From: a virus
IMG/VR virus record: IMGVR_UViG_3300027782_000289
Span: 1 to 27,872 of that record
Length of the DNA stretch: 27,872 bases
Direction: 5' to 3' (one strand)
This document shows positions 20,430 to 25,622 of the stretch, one piece after another (position 1 is the stretch's first letter; each line of letters starts with the position of its first letter). The translations under genes were made by a program, and so were the position numbers. The notes beneath the pieces were generated by a model, which had not been told where the DNA came from, searched no databases, and worked only from the letters and a program-made list of their open reading frames with translations.

Positions 20430-20753
20430 TTATTCTAATCCCAATCCTGATTCATAGCCTGCATCTTCTTCCCAATAGTCTGCCTCATCTTGTGGCAACC
20501 ATGGGTCTAGGTGGTGTTGTTCAATTATTGCAAACGCTGGTGCGGTGGTATTTCCCTTATAGGTAATTCCATCAGGCATTTCAATCTGACGCATGGCGTC
20601 ATTTTCATGGTATGCGTCAATAGCCTCAATACAAGGCTTAACCATGCTTAGTGGTACTGGTGGATAGTGATTACCTTGTAAGTGATAACCAATAGCCTGT
20701 TCAAGGCTTATGTCTAAGTTTTCTGCTAAGTCAATCGCTGTATTGTGTCCCAT
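20430..20753 (-). CDS. phage hypothetical protein (NHYPPVP type)
   Basis: A 107-residue protein with LDISLEQAIGYHLQGNHYPPVPLSMVKPCIEAI, a pattern I associate with a common small protein of actinobacteriophages, and an acidic aromatic C-terminus. No function is known. The start overlaps the upstream TAA (TAATG). Confidence 0.72.
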   Translation of the reverse strand: MGHNTAIDLAENLDISLEQAIGYHLQGNHYPPVPLSMVKPCIEAIDAYHENDAMRQIEMPDGITYKGNTTAPAFAIIEQHHLDPWLPQDEADYWEEDAGYESGLGLE

Positions 20754-20971
20754 TATCGTGTTACCACCAATCCTGTTTTGTAGAAAGTTTTTGTGTGCAT
20801 TTTGCCTGAAGGTTCAGACAAGTTAATTGTTGAGTATTCCTTAGCAAGTCCATGGTCAATAAACTTTTGATAACTTTCAACGGCAGATAAAGCGTCACTA
20901 TAACGCCCAACCCAAGTAGTGGAAGCGTCTGAGTCATAGGTACAAGTAACTGAGTATAGGTATTCGTTCAT
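20753..20971 (-). CDS. 72-residue hypothetical protein
   Basis: MNEYLYSVTCTYDSDASTTWVGRYSDALSAVESYQKFIDHG...: a beta strand, then a helix (alternation as in small ferredoxin-like folds), then beta strands. Coupled to both neighbours by TAATG. No family recognised. Confidence 0.68.
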   Translation of the reverse strand: MNEYLYSVTCTYDSDASTTWVGRYSDALSAVESYQKFIDHGLAKEYSTINLSEPSGKMHTKTFYKTGLVVTR

Positions 20972-21162
20972 TAGTTATTCTCCTTATAGTTTTCGTTCAT
21001 GATACTTTCAGCATACCATGCACAGTATTCATTTTCAAGCGACACGCCTTTAACGCAATCGCAAAACTCTGAGTCGTATTCCTCGCCACCATTACCAAAA
21101 AAGAGGACACCCTCATCATGGCAATCAACACAATCAACCAAAAAGTCTAGTAAGTTTCCCAT
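20971..21162 (-). CDS. Cys-rich acidic hypothetical protein
   Basis: A 63-residue product MGNLLDFLVDCVDCHDEGVLFFGNGGEEYDSEFCDCVKG...: C-x-x-C-H and C-x-C probably bind one zinc. Coupled downstream by TAATG; the upstream gene ends 4 nt before it. Confidence 0.65.
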   Translation of the reverse strand: MGNLLDFLVDCVDCHDEGVLFFGNGGEEYDSEFCDCVKGVSLENEYCAWYAESIMNENYKENN

Positions 21163-21166
21163 TTAT

Positions 21167-21379
21167 TTATTCTCCAACTCTTACAGATAGATAACGATAA
21201 GTATCCTTTAGATTAAATACTGAAGGATAGTGTGGGCGAACCTGAACACGATAACTTTCTAAGCCTGCGCCATAAAAGACATCAGACTTTTCTGCATCTA
21301 TGATTTCGCCATTTAAGGTGCGTGAGTGATAAGTTTTTCCTACAAGTAGGTTTTCTATTGAATAGACATTTGCTGACAT
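21167..21379 (-). CDS. 70-residue beta-rich hypothetical protein
   Basis: MSANVYSIENLLVGKTYHSRTLNGEIIDAEKSDVFYGAGLESYRVQVRP... resembles a small SH3-like barrel in strand spacing, but I cannot assign it. AAAGAGGT precedes the ATG. First gene of the operon running to 20122. Confidence 0.68.
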   Translation of the reverse strand: MSANVYSIENLLVGKTYHSRTLNGEIIDAEKSDVFYGAGLESYRVQVRPHYPSVFNLKDTYRYLSVRVGE

Positions 21380-21411
21380 TTGCCAACCTCTTTCTTTGTT
21401 GTTATTTATTT

Positions 21412-21434
21412 ATCTTACCATTAGGGTCTGACAA
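21412..21434 (-). promoter_or_regulatory. TTGTCAG-type promoter
   Basis: TTGTCA at 21429-21434, 11 nt, TAAGAT at 21412-21417, start predicted at 21405. A second, degenerate -10 (TAAACT, 21465-21470) lies upstream. Confidence 0.68.
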
Positions 21435-21469
21435 ACTTTGATTATTTATTTTTCTTACTATGTAAGTTT

Positions 21470-21646
21470 AGCCTATTAGACAAAAGTTATCAACCTACTA
21501 GTGAGTAGTCTTAAATAATGAGACGCTCAACAAATGTGAGAAAAATCACAACCACGTAAAGTTATCCACAAGAACCTGTGGAAAAACCCCCGAGCTTTTT
21601 TATTTAGAAAGATCAAGCAGTTTTAAAACTTGCTTAGGTTTTTATT
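21470..21646. promoter_or_regulatory. control region with CRP-like site, DnaA boxes and hairpin
   Basis: No gene. From the right: the CTGAGYA-like hairpin (21612-21638), CCCCGAGC (21588-21595), a DnaA-like TTTTCCACA on the reverse strand (21577-21585), a perfect TTATCCACA (21562-21570), TGTGA-N6-TCACA (21535-21550) and TGAGACGCT (21520). The CRP-like site is 84.5 bp from the start predicted for the degenerate TAAACT box. The order matches 24500-24607. Confidence 0.65.
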
Positions 21647-21799
21647 TTATTTTAGAAGTCGTTCAGTTCGCAAAGTGATTTGAAGTCTGCGAATTTCTTT
21701 TTCTAATTTAACATTGCGTTGCCAAAATGCTATCATCATAGAAAGCGATCCAGCCAAAGCAATTACAATTGCGATTAGTGTTCCATTATCTAAAATCAT
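21647..21799 (-). CDS. 50-residue membrane-anchored coiled-coil protein
   Basis: An N-terminal membrane helix (LIAIVIALAGSLSMMIAFW) and a basic coiled coil (VKLEKEIRRLQITLRTERLLK). Such small anchored proteins may be holin-associated or spanin-like, but this is not demonstrated. It overlaps the upstream TGA (ATGA) and ends the operon beginning at 22401. Confidence 0.62.
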   Translation of the reverse strand: MILDNGTLIAIVIALAGSLSMMIAFWQRNVKLEKEIRRLQITLRTERLLK

Positions 21800-21981
21800 T
21801 TAGACATCTCCAATTCTTTAACGCAAGCATCCCAAAATCTGTTTTCATCAAATCTTGGATTGTCTGCACTAAACCATTCACTAAATTCAAAAATTAAATC
21901 TTGAAAAGTGTGTGAGTCAATTGTGTCTGCAAACTTATTTAGAATGCTTGCAGTTTCTACATAGTCTTTTCTTGTCATCAT
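21796..21981 (-). CDS. phage small protein (DNPRFD type)
   Basis: A 61-residue product MMTRKDYVETASILNKFADTIDSH... FSADNPRFDENRFWDACVKELE. The C-terminal D-N-P-R-F-D-x-x-R-F-x-x-A-C pattern recurs in small proteins of many phages and has no known function. The start overlaps the upstream TAA (TAATG). Confidence 0.75.
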   Translation of the reverse strand: MMTRKDYVETASILNKFADTIDSHTFQDLIFEFSEWFSADNPRFDENRFWDACVKELEMSK

Positions 21982-22184
21982 TACTCTGCCACCTTTAGGA
22001 TTGCATAGGAACCACCTGCATTTATTTCATCAAGGATTGGCTGTAAGCGAGAGCCTACCAAATCCTTTAGCATTCCTTCAAGCATTGTTACACGCATTGA
22101 CTCAGGAAGTGCAGACATCTGCATTGTTATAGGGTGTCCTTCTTTGAATTCTGTTACGAATTTTAAGTTGTGTTCAATTTTCAT
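21981..22184 (-). CDS. 67-residue hypothetical protein
   Basis: MKIEHNLKFVTEFKEGHPITMQMSALPESMRVTMLEGMLKDLVG... probably alpha/beta. Coupled downstream by TAATG; it starts 19 nt after the upstream stop. No family recognised. Confidence 0.68.
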   Translation of the reverse strand: MKIEHNLKFVTEFKEGHPITMQMSALPESMRVTMLEGMLKDLVGSRLQPILDEINAGGSYAILKVAE

Positions 22185-22203
22185 TTATTTTATTTCCTAT
22201 TCT

Positions 22204-22401
22204 TTAGTTTGATTTAGTAAGTGTGCGAGTGCCACGAAGTGTGCCACTTAGTCCAATAGTATCGCAAGCGATTTTTACAGATACGCCAACAGGTAAAGCG
22301 TTAGGGTATTCATTTACGAATTGAGCAACCTGACCTCGTGATGAGAAGTTGATTTTTTTAGTAGAACCTGAAAAGGTTTCTAGTGTTACAGTGTAAGTCA
22401 T
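22204..22401 (-). CDS. 65-residue hypothetical protein, first of operon
   Basis: MTYTVTLETFSGSTKKINFSSRGQVAQFVNEYPNALPVGVSVKIA... shows beta-beta-alpha-beta alternation. AAAGGAAG lies 7 nt before the ATG. It is served by the TTGTCAG-type promoter at 22435 and probably by a second promoter at 22555. Confidence 0.7.
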   Translation of the reverse strand: MTYTVTLETFSGSTKKINFSSRGQVAQFVNEYPNALPVGVSVKIACDTIGLSGTLRGTRTLTKSN

Positions 22402-22434
22402 TTATAGACTTCCTTTCGTTAAGTTGATAAGACT

Positions 22435-22500
22435 ATCCTATCATGGGGGGCTGACAAATCTTGGCATTTATTCGCTAGGCTCACTGTGATACTCGTCACA
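22435..22500 (-). promoter_or_regulatory. TTGTCAG-type promoter with CRP/GlxR-like site
   Basis: TTGTCA at 22452-22457, 11 nt, TAGGAT at 22435-22440. A perfect TGTGA-N6-TCACA (22485-22500) is centred 64.5 bp from the predicted start (22428). Confidence 0.72.
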
Positions 22501-22520
22501 TTTATTTGCTAGGCTCACTG
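22465..22520. repeat. 22-bp direct repeat flanking the CRP-like site
   Basis: Copies at 22465-22486 and 22499-22520 differ at one base, with a 34-bp period. The CRP-like palindrome sits exactly between and overlaps both. The core (leftward GTGAGCCTAG) resembles the start of the leader at about 24947. Confidence 0.7.
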
Positions 22521-22554
22521 CCTGATTTATCTTTATTTAATTGTTATACCTACA

Positions 22555-22630
22555 AGGATACCAAATAAATCTAAAAAAGTCAAGACGACACGCCGTAAAA
22601 TGGGAAAGATTTTGTGTGACCTTAAACACA
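22555..22630 (-). promoter_or_regulatory. canonical promoter with CRP/GlxR-like site
   Basis: TTGACT (22578-22583), 17 nt, TATCCT (22555-22560). TGTGA-N6-ACACA (22615-22630) is centred 74.5 bp upstream of the predicted start (22548). It overlooks the region up to the 22401 gene, within which I see no gene. DnaA-like boxes TTATACACA (22635) and reverse TTTTCCACA (22647-22655) lie further upstream. Confidence 0.65.
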
Positions 22631-22663
22631 TAAGTTATACACAGCCTGTGGAAAACGCCCGAG

Positions 22664-22702
22664 CAAAAAATCACAGCTTTTTAGCTCTGTGATCTTTTTT
22701 TT
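22664..22702 (-). terminator. bidirectional Rho-independent terminator
   Basis: A 7-bp stem ATCACAG/CTGTGAT with T-runs on both outer sides (TTTTTT leftward, eight T rightward), placed just after the stop at 22704. Confidence 0.85.
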
Positions 22703-22703
22703 A

Positions 22704-22769
22704 TTATGCTCCGTTATGTATCCAAATTACAAAAGCAAATGAAGTGATAGCAATTAAAACAACTAACAT
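22704..22769 (-). CDS. 21-residue hydrophobic peptide
   Basis: MLVVLIAITSFAFVIWIHNGA is a single membrane helix. It is coupled to the upstream gene by TAATG and is followed by the terminator. Its length leaves it doubtful, but the coupling pattern supports translation. Confidence 0.45.
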   Translation of the reverse strand: MLVVLIAITSFAFVIWIHNGA

Positions 22770-22906
22770 TAGTCTAACTCCAATTCTGTATAATCAACAA
22801 CAATAAAATCAAGTCGTTCCAGTGGAATAACTTTTAACCATGAAAGTGCAGACTCAAAGTTATCATCTTCAACAGTAACGGAAATGTCAAAATTAAATAC
22901 TGGCAT
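22769..22906 (-). CDS. 45-residue beta-alpha-beta protein, paralogue of 23566
   Basis: MPVFNFDISVTVEDDNFESALSWLKVIPLERLDFIVVDYTELELD shares the frame M-x-V-F-x-F, V-x-V-E, A and a late V-x-D-x-x-x-L-E with the 48-residue protein at 23566-23712. TAATG couples it on both sides. Function unknown. Confidence 0.62.
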   Translation of the reverse strand: MPVFNFDISVTVEDDNFESALSWLKVIPLERLDFIVVDYTELELD

Positions 22907-23073
22907 TAGTTATCTCCTTTTTGTTTTGCAAGTGTAAGAATTAACTCTAACTGTTGTGTAGTTAGTAGTGCTTGAGCGCAACCCCAAGTAAATGCAAGTG
23001 CAAGAGCGCTATCTCCATAGTGCTCATTAGCAAGAGTGTTTATCTCTTGCACTATCTCAAAATTAGTTTTCAT
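22906..23073 (-). CDS. 55-residue helical hypothetical protein
   Basis: MKTNFEIVQEINTLANEHYGDSALALAFTWGCAQALLTTQQLELILTLAKQKGDN is largely helical and amphipathic. TAATG joins it to both neighbours; AAAGGAG near its end serves the next gene. Confidence 0.62.
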   Translation of the reverse strand: MKTNFEIVQEINTLANEHYGDSALALAFTWGCAQALLTTQQLELILTLAKQKGDN

Positions 23074-23219
23074 TAGTTTTCTACTTTCTTTAATTCATGA
23101 TTATTATTAAGGGGGCGATTGTTATTTGAGAACATGGACTCTATAACCGCTTTATCTTTTAGTGATTGAGCAATTCTTTTTTCTTGTTGCTCTTTTAGTA
23201 TTCTATAAAAAGTGCTCAT
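23073..23219 (-). CDS. 48-residue hypothetical protein, paralogue of the gene at 25031
   Basis: It begins MSTFYRILKEQQEKRIAQSL and continues through KDKAVIESMF to NNRPLNN. It aligns along its whole length with the rightward gene at 25031 (K-E-Q-x-E-K-R, KDKA, SMF, NRPLNN shared). The two copies lie in divergent operons. It overlaps its neighbours as ATGA and TAATG. Confidence 0.68.
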   Translation of the reverse strand: MSTFYRILKEQQEKRIAQSLKDKAVIESMFSNNNRPLNNNHELKKVEN

Positions 23220-23311
23220 TTGTCTGAGCCTTTCTTTAGTATGGACATGGCTTGCAAGGTGCTTGCCTTGCGTTGCGCTTCTACAAGCGCCTTGTATTCA
23301 TCTAGTGTCAT
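23216..23311 (-). CDS. 31-residue hypothetical protein, first of operon
   Basis: MTLDEYKALVEAQRKASTLQAMSILKKGSDK, helical. GAAAGG lies about 10 nt before the ATG and the promoter at 23347 precedes it, which supports so short a gene. Confidence 0.58.
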   Translation of the reverse strand: MTLDEYKALVEAQRKASTLQAMSILKKGSDK

Positions 23312-23346
23312 TTATTTAACGACCTTTCTTTTTGTTTATACTAGCA

Positions 23347-23422
23347 ATTCTAGCATGGGGGTCTGACAAATTGGGGACGTTCTTGGGCGTGTCGTAGAAT
23401 TATTTTTGTGATGTTGGTCACA
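23347..23422 (-). promoter_or_regulatory. TTGTCAG-type promoter with perfect CRP/GlxR-like site
   Basis: TTGTCA at 23364-23369, 11 nt, TAGAAT at 23347-23352. TGTGA-N6-TCACA at 23407-23422 is centred 74.5 bp from the predicted start (23340). GCCCCGAGC follows at 23426. Confidence 0.75.
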
Positions 23423-23434
23423 AACGCCCCGAGC

Positions 23435-23469
23435 AAAATTTGCAGCTGTTACACTGCAAATCTTTTTTT
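23435..23469 (-). terminator. bidirectional terminator
   Basis: An 8-bp perfect stem ATTTGCAG/CTGCAAAT, 8-nt loop, with TTT on the leftward side and C plus seven T on the rightward side. It ends the operon from 24419 to 23468. Confidence 0.8.
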
Positions 23470-23566
23470 ACTTATTGCCAAACATGTTAAAAATTTCATC
23501 AACCTGTTCATCAGTTAAGTGATCTAACTGAATTGCTTTTTCAAATTCAAATAAATCTTTTTCCAT
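23468..23566 (-). CDS. 32-residue acidic hypothetical protein
   Basis: MEKDLFEFEKAIQLDHLTDEQVDEIFNMFGNK, two acidic helices. Coupled upstream by TAATG and followed by the terminator. Confidence 0.55.
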   Translation of the reverse strand: MEKDLFEFEKAIQLDHLTDEQVDEIFNMFGNK

Positions 23567-23712
23567 TATGCAATCTCCAAATCTTTTATGTCAGCGACAT
23601 AGACATTATCTTTATTTATTCCGTATTTTAACTGGAATTGAAATACATCAATAGCCTCATCATAGGACTCAGCCTCTACATTTATGAAAGCGTTAAACTC
23701 AAATACAGCCAT
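23566..23712 (-). CDS. 48-residue beta-alpha-beta protein, paralogue of 22769
   Basis: It begins MAVFEFNAFINVEAESYDEA and ends VYVADIKDLEIA: strand, helix, strand, with V-x-V-E-A and a late V-x-V-x-D. It matches the 22769 product in pattern and length, and both lie near the end of their operons. Function unknown. Confidence 0.62.
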   Translation of the reverse strand: MAVFEFNAFINVEAESYDEAIDVFQFQLKYGINKDNVYVADIKDLEIA

Positions 23713-23906
23713 TACTTAACCAACCCTTCAAACCATTGGGAAAATCCACCTGTAAAAAATACTTCCTCACCTTTATGGTTAGTAAGTGTTGCAATTACTG
23801 ATTGAGTTTCATCATTAACCTCAAGAATTTCTTTAACAAGAAAATTTTGATCGTTGGAAATAAACAGTTTTCCAACAGTGATTTTATTTATTAGTGTCAT
23901 GCTCAT
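23712..23906 (-). CDS. 64-residue beta-rich hypothetical protein
   Basis: MSMTLINKITVGKLFISNDQNFLVKEILEVNDETQSVIATLTNHKGEEVFFTGGF... has the strand pattern of a small SH3-like domain, like the products at 18818 and 21167. TAATG couples it on both sides. Confidence 0.68.
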   Translation of the reverse strand: MSMTLINKITVGKLFISNDQNFLVKEILEVNDETQSVIATLTNHKGEEVFFTGGFSQWFEGLVK

Positions 23907-24070
23907 TACTTATTCCCCTTATAAAGAAAGTCCCACGCCTTACGGCATAACAAAATGCTTTCGCAATTATCGCAACAGATAACACCATGAGGGTTTAATT
24001 CAAGGTCATACATGTCTATTGTGGTAGTAACCGCACCACATACAGACTTAACAGGTACATAGGTACTCAT
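23906..24070 (-). CDS. 54-residue zinc-binding hypothetical protein
   Basis: MSTYVPVKSVCGAVTTTIDMYDLELNPHGVICCDNCESILLCRKAWDFLYKGNK contains C-G, H, C-C-x-x-C and a late C, consistent with a zinc site. Coupled by ATGA upstream and TAATG downstream. Confidence 0.64.
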   Translation of the reverse strand: MSTYVPVKSVCGAVTTTIDMYDLELNPHGVICCDNCESILLCRKAWDFLYKGNK

Positions 24071-24249
24071 CTCTTTAGTCCTTCCGTTCCATAGGTATTT
24101 ATAAAATCAGGGAGAGCCATAACGCCCTTGTAGTCCTTACATGCTGGGCAAAATCTATTCCACCCGTCAAATAGTGTTATGCAAAAAGCGCAGATGTTAT
24201 CCATAGCGCATAAGCCTTGCTCATCTATGAATTGCATAGTGTCGTTCAT
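24067..24249 (-). CDS. 60-residue zinc-ribbon protein
   Basis: MNDTMQFIDEQGLCAMDNICAFCITLFDGWNRFCPACKDYKG...: C-x-x-C and C-x-x-C thirteen residues apart form a zinc ribbon. Overlaps both neighbours as ATGA. Confidence 0.7.
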   Translation of the reverse strand: MNDTMQFIDEQGLCAMDNICAFCITLFDGWNRFCPACKDYKGVMALPDFINTYGTEGLKR

Positions 24250-24419
24250 TTAGTCACATACCAATCTGTCCATGTAGGAAATTGCTCAGGGTCACTATCA
24301 TAGTAGTAACGCTCAATGTTATTTTCACAATCCATGCAGAAAGTAAATTGTTCATCTCCAATTTCAGAGATAGCGGAAAGCATAGGTTTATGCTCATGTG
24401 TTTTTGTTAATGTAGTCAT
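24246..24419 (-). CDS. 57-residue hypothetical protein, first of operon
   Basis: MTTLTKTHEHKPMLSAISEIGDEQFTFCMDCENNIERYYYDSDPEQFPTWTDWYVTK has one C-x-x-C and an acidic aromatic tail. GAAAGGTGG lies about 8 nt before the ATG. It heads the six-gene operon ending at 23468. Confidence 0.66.
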   Translation of the reverse strand: MTTLTKTHEHKPMLSAISEIGDEQFTFCMDCENNIERYYYDSDPEQFPTWTDWYVTK

Positions 24420-24476
24420 TTTATGACCACCTTTCTTTAGTGGATTTCTTTACCACTTTTATTTTCTTATACTGCA

Positions 24477-24563
24477 AGTATAGCCTATAAGTCTGACATT
24501 TATCAACCTACTAGCCAGTAATTCCAGATAGTGAGACGCTCAAGTAATGTGATAAAGGACACA
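24477..24563 (-). promoter_or_regulatory. TTGTCAG-type promoter with CRP/GlxR-like site
   Basis: ATGTCA at 24494-24499, 11 nt, TATACT at 24477-24482; TTGATA just upstream may act as -35. TGTGA-N6-ACACA at 24548-24563 is centred 85.5 bp from the predicted start (24470). Confidence 0.72.
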
Positions 24564-24574
24564 CTCACTTAAAG

Positions 24575-24596
24575 TTATCCACAGAAGTTATCCACA
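24575..24596 (+). repeat. two DnaA boxes between divergent promoters
   Basis: TTATCCACA at 24575-24583 and 24588-24596, 13 bp apart, both in forward orientation, between the leftward and rightward CRP-linked promoters. Confidence 0.75.
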
Positions 24597-24611
24597 GGCG
24601 CCCCGAGGCGA

Positions 24612-24677
24612 TGTGAGGGACATCACATGCGACACGCCATGTTTAGACTTGCATTTGTCAGTCCTACCTGTTATACT
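24612..24677 (+). promoter_or_regulatory. rightward TTGTCAG-type promoter with perfect CRP/GlxR-like site
   Basis: TTGTCA at 24655-24660, 11 nt, TATACT at 24672-24677; TTGCAT immediately upstream gives a -35 at 17 nt. TGTGA-N6-TCACA at 24612-24627 is centred 64.5 bp from the predicted start (24684). It is the only rightward member of the promoter family. Confidence 0.75.
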
Positions 24678-24726
24678 TGCAGTATTAGATAGTTAAAGTA
24701 TAACTACTAAACGAAAGGTCACTAAC

Positions 24727-24846
24727 ATGAACCCATTTACAGCACTAATTGATTGGCTAGACGAATACGCTGATGTAGCAGGTCCAATTGGAGCCTTCAT
24801 AGGCGTAGCAGTAGCCGTTATCCTATGCTTTACGCTTGGAGCGTGA
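24727..24846 (+). CDS. 39-residue membrane protein
   Basis: MNPFTALIDWLDEYADVAGPIGAFIGVAVAVILCFTLGA: amphipathic acidic start, then one Gly/Ala/Val-rich membrane helix. GAAAGGTC lies about 8 nt before the ATG. First gene of the rightward set; function unknown. Confidence 0.65.
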   Translation: MNPFTALIDWLDEYADVAGPIGAFIGVAVAVILCFTLGA

Positions 24847-24907
24847 CACACATCACACCACGCCAACGGCGTGTCGCCTTGACTTTTCAGGGTATCTATG
24901 GTAGTAT
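24842..24907 (+). promoter_or_regulatory. canonical promoter with CRP/GlxR-like site
   Basis: TTGACT (24879-24884), 17 nt, TAGTAT (24902-24907). CGTGA-N6-TCACA at 24842-24857, partly inside the preceding gene, is centred 64.5 bp from the predicted start (24914). Confidence 0.66.
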
Positions 24908-24913
24908 TCTACT

Positions 24914-25030
24914 ATAAGAAAAATTAAATAGTAACACAAATCCTAGTGAGCCCTACTAAGTAGGCAAATAACCTAGGTCAGCAAAAGGTTAGCAAATCGC
25001 TAACAGTTAAAAACGAAAGGTACTCATTCA
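24914..25030 (+). promoter_or_regulatory. structured 5' leader
   Basis: A leader of about 117 nt. It contains the palindrome CCTACTAAGTAGG (24954-24966 region) inside CCTAG/CTAGG arms, and a hairpin GTTAGC/GCTAAC just before the ribosome-binding site GAAAGG. It may control translation of the next gene; no known riboswitch class is recognised. Confidence 0.4.
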
Positions 25031-25177
25031 ATGAATACACTAGAAAGAATACAGAAAGAGCAAGCAGAAAAGCGTGCTATCCAATCTATCAAGGACAAGG
25101 CTATTGTTGCCTCAATGTTTGCTAATACAAATCGTCCCCTAAACAATTCCTACCTACTAATGAAAGAAGAAAACTAA
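25031..25177 (+). CDS. 48-residue hypothetical protein, paralogue of 23073
   Basis: It begins MNTLERIQKEQAEKRAIQSI and continues through KDKAIVASMF to NRPLNN. It shares roughly half its residues with the leftward 48-residue protein at 23073-23219 and the same length. GAAAGG lies 10 nt before the ATG. A helical, charged protein of unknown function. Confidence 0.7.
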   Translation: MNTLERIQKEQAEKRAIQSIKDKAIVASMFANTNRPLNNSYLLMKEEN

Positions 25178-25179
25178 TT

Positions 25180-25332
25180 ATGACTATCACCTACTCACTA
25201 TGGGACGGCGCTCAACTACTAGGCGCAGGCTTTACCGCTACTAGCGCAGACGAAATGAATAAGGTTGTAGCAGACCTACAAAAGGTTTCTAAAAATGTAG
25301 TAGCACACATGCGAAAGGTAGAACAAAACTAA
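25180..25332 (+). CDS. 50-residue hypothetical protein
   Basis: MTITYSLWDGAQLLGAGFTATSADEMNKVVADLQKVSKNVVAHMRKVEQN: a strand followed by a long basic helix. It begins 2 nt after the preceding stop. No family recognised. Confidence 0.65.
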   Translation: MTITYSLWDGAQLLGAGFTATSADEMNKVVADLQKVSKNVVAHMRKVEQN

Positions 25333-25476
25333 ATGACTATTGAACTAAATGACTATGGCTTCATGCTTGACATGGGCGACTTTATCTATCTATCCCTATC
25401 ATGGGCAATGCTATTGACTAGCGCAGTAATTTTTGCAGGGTATAAGTTTTATCAACGAAAGAAGGCTACTAAATGA
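25333..25476 (+). CDS. 47-residue membrane protein
   Basis: MTIELNDYGFMLDMGDFIYLSLSWAMLLTSAVIFAGYKFYQRKKATK: one membrane helix with a basic cytoplasmic tail, following an acidic N-terminus. Directly abuts the preceding stop; its TGA overlaps the next ATG. Confidence 0.65.
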   Translation: MTIELNDYGFMLDMGDFIYLSLSWAMLLTSAVIFAGYKFYQRKKATK

Positions 25477-25574
25477 CATCAGCCATGTACGCACACACAT
25501 GCGAGACCTGTGGAGATACAGGCATCATTATTTTTGATGAGGGTAGTACCCACATAGACCCTTGCAAATGTTAA
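25473..25574 (+). CDS. 33-residue zinc-knuckle protein
   Basis: MTSAMYAHTCETCGDTGIIIFDEGSTHIDPCKC: C-x-x-C-G and C-x-C around a beta hairpin, a minimal zinc ribbon. Coupled upstream by ATGA. Confidence 0.62.
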   Translation: MTSAMYAHTCETCGDTGIIIFDEGSTHIDPCKC

Positions 25575-25622
25575 TAGGGTACTACACCTAAAACAAAAGG
25601 TGGTAGGAGATCCAGCTAGGTG

